From Burkholderiales bacterium (lineage in GTDB: Bacteria > Pseudomonadota > Gammaproteobacteria > Burkholderiales > SG8-39): a stretch of DNA of 64,000 bases. The stretch is taken from NCBI GenBank assembly GCA_023383795.1, contig JAHDYJ010000001.1, positions 142,094 to 206,093 on the forward strand, in the 5' to 3' direction. Both the position numbers and the translations under genes were made by a program. Shown here in pieces: positions 60,521-64,000 of this stretch; positions within the stretch are counted from its first letter, which is position 1; each line of letters begins with the position of its first letter. Below the pieces are notes generated by a model. It was not told the DNA's origin and made no database searches. It saw only the letters and a list, made by a program, of their open reading frames with translations.

Positions 60521-61972
60521 TCATCCTCGCACGGCGTTCCACGGCAGGCCGATCACGAGCAGCGCCGCGATGTAGATCACGCCGAAGACGGCGCCGAGCT
60601 GCCAGAACTTGCCCGACGGGATGTAGCCGCTGCCGTAATAGACCGGGCTCGGCCCGGTGGCGTACGGGGTGAGGATGCCCATGATGCCCAGGGTGAGAAG
60701 CAGCGCCCCGGCGAACGTCTGCATCGGCATCCCCTGAATCGTCGCGCCGACCGCGAGCATCACCGGCAGGAGCGCGGTCACGTGCGCTGTGATGCTCGCG
60801 AACATGTAGTGCAGGAAGTAGAACGCCAGCACCAGGACGACCATCGCGACGATCGGCGAGACGCCGGTCATCTGCCCCGCGATGGCGGTCGCGAGCCACT
60901 TCACGAAGCCGACGCGGTTCAGCCCGTCGGCGAGCGCCACCAGGGTCGCGAACCACGCGAGCGTGTTCCAGGCCTGCTTGTTCCCGAGAACGTCGTCCCA
61001 GCTCACGACGCCGGTCAGGAGCATCAGCGAGATCACGACCAGGGCCGCGGTGGTCGCGTCGACGAACCCGCCGCCGAAGATCCACAGCGCCAGCGCGACG
61101 ATCACCAGGATCGCGAGGGTGCTCTCGCGCCGGCTGATCGAGCCCATCTTCTGGAGCTCGGCGCCGGCCCACTTCGGCACCTCCTCGCCCGACTTCACCT
61201 CCGGCGGGTAAAGGAAGTATGTGAGCAGCGGCACCGCGATGAGCAGCACGATGCCCACCGGGGCGAACGCTACGAACCACTGCATCCAGCTGAACTCGAC
61301 CTTGGCGGTCTTCTGCGCGAGCTCGAGGGCGAGCAGGTTGGGCGCTAGCGCAGTCAGGAACATCGAGCTCGTGACGCAGGTCGTGGCGAGCGCGGTCCAC
61401 ATGATGTAACCGCCGATGCGCCGCGCCGAGGGGTCGTTCGGCTTCGAGTCGTAGAGCGGCGGCAGGTTCTTGATCACCGGGAAGATCGTCCCGCCGCTGC
61501 GAGCGGTGTTGGAGGGCGTGAACGGCGCCAGGATCAGGTCGGCGATCGCGACCGCGTAGCCGAGCGTGAGGGTCTTGCGCCCCATCGCCTTCACCAGCAT
61601 CAGCGCGATGCGCCGTCCGAGGCCGGTCTTCTCGTAGCCCATGGCGAACATGAATGCGCCGAAGATCAGCCACACCGTGGTGTTCGAGAAGCCGGACAGG
61701 CCCCAGCGGATCGCCTCGGCGGGCCACTTCGCGCCGGCCTTGGCGAGCTGATCGGGCGACAGGTAGACATGGTTGGCGAGCACCATGACCAGCGTGACGC
61801 CGATCAGCCCGATCGCGCCACCCGGCAAAGGCTCGAACATCAGGCCGACGATGACACCGGCGAAGATCGCGAAGTACCACCACGCGTGCTGTGGCAGCCC
61901 GTCGGGCGGCGGGATGAGCGCCAGGATCACGGCGACGGCGACGGGCGCAGCGGCTTTCCACCAGTTGTTCAT
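60521..61972 (-). CDS. DASS-type anion permease (CitT/TtdT-like)
   Basis: A twelve-helix carrier of 483 residues of the 2-oxoglutarate/malate-translocator branch. It begins with a first helix and PPPDGLPQHAWWYFAIFAGVIVGLMFEPLPGGAIGLIGVTL, then GFSNTTVWLIFGAFMFAMGYEKTGLGRRIALMLV, APFTPSNTARSGGTIFPVIKNL and, at the end, GILTPYATGPSPVYYGSGYI. CitT and TtdT exchange dicarboxylates or tartrate for succinate. It is thus suited to fumarate import with succinate export. GGAGATAGG precedes the ATG. Confidence 0.9.
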   Translation of the reverse strand: MNNWWKAAAPVAVAVILALIPPPDGLPQHAWWYFAIFAGVIVGLMFEPLPGGAIGLIGVTLVMVLANHVYLSPDQLAKAGAKWPAEAIRWGLSGFSNTTVWLIFGAFMFAMGYEKTGLGRRIALMLVKAMGRKTLTLGYAVAIADLILAPFTPSNTARSGGTIFPVIKNLPPLYDSKPNDPSARRIGGYIMWTALATTCVTSSMFLTALAPNLLALELAQKTAKVEFSWMQWFVAFAPVGIVLLIAVPLLTYFLYPPEVKSGEEVPKWAGAELQKMGSISRRESTLAILVIVALALWIFGGGFVDATTAALVVISLMLLTGVVSWDDVLGNKQAWNTLAWFATLVALADGLNRVGFVKWLATAIAGQMTGVSPIVAMVVLVLAFYFLHYMFASITAHVTALLPVMLAVGATIQGMPMQTFAGALLLTLGIMGILTPYATGPSPVYYGSGYIPSGKFWQLGAVFGVIYIAALLVIGLPWNAVRG

Positions 61973-62115
61973 TAAAACCTATCTCCAGTCTGTCGCTGCG
62001 CTTCTTGGAGGGAGAGGGGTCGTACGAACAAGGGGCGAGCCCGTTGTAGATCCCATTCTTCGCGCGCGCCCTCAAATTTCTAGGCTCTAGTCTTTCTTCC
62101 CCGGCTCCGACGACC

Positions 62116-62859
62116 CTACTTCCAGCCCATCGCGACCATCTTGCGGCGGATGAACGCGATCTGGGTCTGCAGCGGCAGGTCCTTCGGGCAGACGTCGTGG
62201 CAGGCGAGCAGCGACATGCAGCCGAAGACGCCGCTGTCGTCGCCGATCACCTCGTAGTAATTCTCGTCGGTGCGCGCGTCGCGCGGGTCGAGGCGGAAGC
62301 GCGCGATCTTGTTGATGCCGACCGCGCCGACGAAGTCCTCGCGCATGCGCGCGGTGCCGCAGCCCGCCACGCAGCAGCCGCATTCGATGCAGCGGTCGAG
62401 GAGGTAGATCTCCTCGGCGAGCTCGGGCTCCATGCGCTCCTCGATGCGCGCGAGGTCGACCTCGGCCGTCTTCATGTGCACCCAGGTCTCGAGCCGCTCG
62501 CTCATCGCGCGCATCCACTTGCCGGTGTTCACCGACAGATCGGCGATCAGCTCGAAGACCGGCAACGGCGCAAGGGTGAACGCCTCTGGGAGGTCCTTGG
62601 TCTGGGTGCGGCAGGCGAGCCCCGGCCGGCCGTTGATCATCATGCCGCAGCTCCCACAGATGCCGGCGCGGCACACGAAGTCGAACTGGAGCGACGCATC
62701 CTGCTTCTCGCGGATCTCGTTGAGCGCGATGAAGAGCGTCATGCCGTCCGCCTCCTCGAGCTCGTAGGCCTGCATGCGCGGCTTCGATCCGGGCTCCTGC
62801 GGGTTGAACCGCAGGCAGCTGATCTTGAGCTTACGGTGCTCGCCGTTCCCGTTCGTCAC
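62116..62859 (-). CDS. Succinate dehydrogenase/fumarate reductase iron-sulfur subunit
   Basis: An iron-sulfur protein of 247 residues with three clusters. The [2Fe-2S] motif is CRAGICGSCGMMINGRPGLAC, spread over about 60-85. The [4Fe-4S]/[3Fe-4S] ligands are in DRCIECGCCVAGCG and CMSLLACHDVCPKDLP. The GMMINGRP form is closer to the Wolinella/epsilon-type FrdB than to the usual beta-proteobacterial SdhB. The GTG start at 62859 overlaps the end of the flavoprotein gene, so both are co-translated. It carries electrons between the flavoprotein and the quinone site. Confidence 0.9.
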   Translation of the reverse strand: MTNGNGEHRKLKISCLRFNPQEPGSKPRMQAYELEEADGMTLFIALNEIREKQDASLQFDFVCRAGICGSCGMMINGRPGLACRTQTKDLPEAFTLAPLPVFELIADLSVNTGKWMRAMSERLETWVHMKTAEVDLARIEERMEPELAEEIYLLDRCIECGCCVAGCGTARMREDFVGAVGINKIARFRLDPRDARTDENYYEVIGDDSGVFGCMSLLACHDVCPKDLPLQTQIAFIRRKMVAMGWK

Positions 62860-64000
62860 GATGCGACCCTCTTCGCGGCAGGTTCGTCGAATCGTTCGTC
62901 GATGCGCTCGTTGCGGCCGCGGAAGCGCGCGGGCAGCAGGTGCTCGAAGGGCATCAGCTTCGCCTGGAGCGCGAATCGATCCAGGCCCGCGCTCTTCCGG
63001 ATCGCTTCCACCTCCGCCACGCGCGCCGGCGTGTCGGGGTGATCGACGTAGTCCTTGGCGCCGTAGCCGCGCCAGCCCGGCGGCAGCTCCATCCGCTTGA
63101 CGTCGAGCGGCTCGTAGACAAACGCGGGCAGCGTGTCGCTCTCGGCCTTCCAGGTGGCGAGCGTGCGCTTCAGCCACTCTGCATCGTTGCGCCGCGGGAA
63201 GTCCTCGCGGAAATGAGCCCCGCGGCTCTCGGTGCGCGTGAGCGCGCCGTAGGCGATCGCGAGCGCGACCTTGAGCATCTTCTGGACCCGGTAGCCCGCG
63301 ACGAGCTCTGGATTGGCGCCGCGCGCCCGGTAGCGCAGCCCGATACTGCGGCTGCGCACGAGGAGCCTTTGCAGCGCGTCCACCGCCTGCTCGAGGTCGC
63401 TTCCGGTGCGGAAGATGCCGACCTGCCCGGTCATGATCTCCTGCATCGCCACGCGCAGCGCGGTGGCGTCCTCGGCCCCCTTGCCGGAGAGCATCGCGTC
63501 GAGCCTCGCCTGCTCGCGCGCGAGGAACTCGTGCACAAGCCCGACCGGGACGCTGGCGGCGTTCTCCGGTCGCTCGCAGAAGTCGGCGATGTACTCGCCC
63601 ACGATCATCCCGGCGACGACGGTCTCGGCGACCGAGTTCCCGCCGAGCCGGTTGAAGCCGTGCATGTCCCAGCAGGCGGCCTCGCCCGCGGCGAACAGTC
63701 CCCTGAGCGTCGGGCTCTCGCCGGTGTGGTTGGTGCGCACGCCGCCCATGGTGTAGTGCTGCGCCGGGCGCACCGGGATCCACTCCTTCGTGGGGTCAAG
63801 CCCGAGGAAGTAGTGGCAGATCTCGTAGACCTCGCGCAGGTTGCGCTTGATGTGATGCTCGCCGAGGAGCGTGATGTCGAGCCAGATGTGGTCGCCAAAG
63901 CGGCTCTTGACGCCCTTGCCCTTGTGGATGTGCTCCTCCATCCGGCGCGACACCACGTCGCGCGAGGCGAGCTCCTTCTTCTCCGGCTCGTAGTCGGGCA
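62856..64000 (-). CDS. Succinate dehydrogenase/fumarate reductase flavoprotein (partial)
   Basis: The C-terminal 381 residues or so of the FAD subunit; the reading frame is open through the right edge and the N-terminal FAD-binding part lies outside. Seen are the substrate-site region HIWLDITLLGEHHIKRNLREVYEICHYFLGLDP, VRPAQHYTMGGVRTN with the conserved His and Arg, LFAAGEAACWDMHGFNRLGGNS, and the C-terminal helical and capping part (GAHFREDFPRRNDAEWLKRTL). The HYTMGG form and sequence are as in SdhA/FrdA of the FrdB-like class next to it. It interconverts succinate and fumarate. Confidence 0.9.
   Translation of the reverse strand, partial: PDYEPEKKELASRDVVSRRMEEHIHKGKGVKSRFGDHIWLDITLLGEHHIKRNLREVYEICHYFLGLDPTKEWIPVRPAQHYTMGGVRTNHTGESPTLRGLFAAGEAACWDMHGFNRLGGNSVAETVVAGMIVGEYIADFCERPENAASVPVGLVHEFLAREQARLDAMLSGKGAEDATALRVAMQEIMTGQVGIFRTGSDLEQAVDALQRLLVRSRSIGLRYRARGANPELVAGYRVQKMLKVALAIAYGALTRTESRGAHFREDFPRRNDAEWLKRTLATWKAESDTLPAFVYEPLDVKRMELPPGWRGYGAKDYVDHPDTPARVAEVEAIRKSAGLDRFALQAKLMPFEHLLPARFRGRNERIDERFDEPAAKRVAS

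Overview
The window is high-GC DNA densely coded on both strands. It most resembles a betaproteobacterial chromosome, Burkholderiales- or Rhodocyclales-like. The evidence is the DUF971-ubiE-Tim44-ubiJ-ubiB ubiquinone locus, a PEP-CTERM protein, a beta-type trimeric porin and DUF3141/DUF3300 proteins. I saw no rRNA, tRNA, CRISPR array, transposase or phage gene. Some boundaries rest on start-codon choice, which is noted per gene.

Region by region. (1) 1-10.8 kb: phoB on the minus strand with a candidate PHO box, then the ubiquinone locus. That locus is interrupted by a cystathionine beta-synthase/gamma-lyase pair and by a sigma54-type PEP-CTERM gene. (2) 10.8-24 kb: a MntA/HepT toxin-antitoxin pair, a sodium:solute symporter, an orphan periplasmic binding protein, two AsmA-family envelope proteins (one of 1263 residues), an AraC regulator divergent from lpxC, a macrodomain hydrolase and a VanZ-like protein. 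(3) 24-30.5 kb: a six-gene minus-strand operon (DUF3141 hydrolase, pta, ackA, 3-hydroxybutyrate dehydrogenase, fabI, small protein) with an FNR-like box upstream. (4) 30.8-48.2 kb: an anaerobic/energy-stress island. It holds DUF3300/DUF2950 secreted proteins, a SpoIIAA-like protein with NrfHA nitrite reductase, and the divergent pyruvate formate-lyase, its activase, an AspT-type transporter and a REC protein. An MFS carrier, a fused histidine kinase-FixJ regulator, a SulP carrier and a polyphosphate kinase 2 follow. (5) 48.5-57.7 kb: mostly envelope and transport genes (BASS-like carrier, SYLF protein, lipoproteins, Ca2+/H+ exchanger, NodT/HlyD/DUF3302 efflux parts, small K+ channel), with some gene debris. 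(6) 57.7-64 kb: two DASS dicarboxylate carriers and a porin downstream of fumarate reductase/succinate dehydrogenase subunits. The flavoprotein runs off the right edge.

How it may work together. Pyruvate formate-lyase makes acetyl-CoA, and Pta-AckA can turn that into ATP. NrfHA and the Frd-like complex can dispose of electrons to nitrite and fumarate. AspT- and DASS-type carriers could move succinate, fumarate and related acids, and PPK2 can interconvert polyphosphate and nucleotides.

The main discovery is a 20-bp near-palindrome, AATCC-N-AC-CAAA-GTAGGATT. It occurs four times (31424, 36548, 45542, 57129), each directly upstream of a degenerate -35, a 16-bp spacer and a TAnnnT-like -10. The 36548 copy lies between pflB and the divergent SpoIIAA-nrfHA operon and has a matching -10 on both sides. 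This looks like the operator of an activator that ties DUF3300/DUF2950, pfl, nrf, sulP-ppk2 and the K+ channel into one regulon. The fused GAF-histidine kinase-REC-LuxR protein, whose last codons overlap one copy, is the best local candidate for the regulator. That link is inference.
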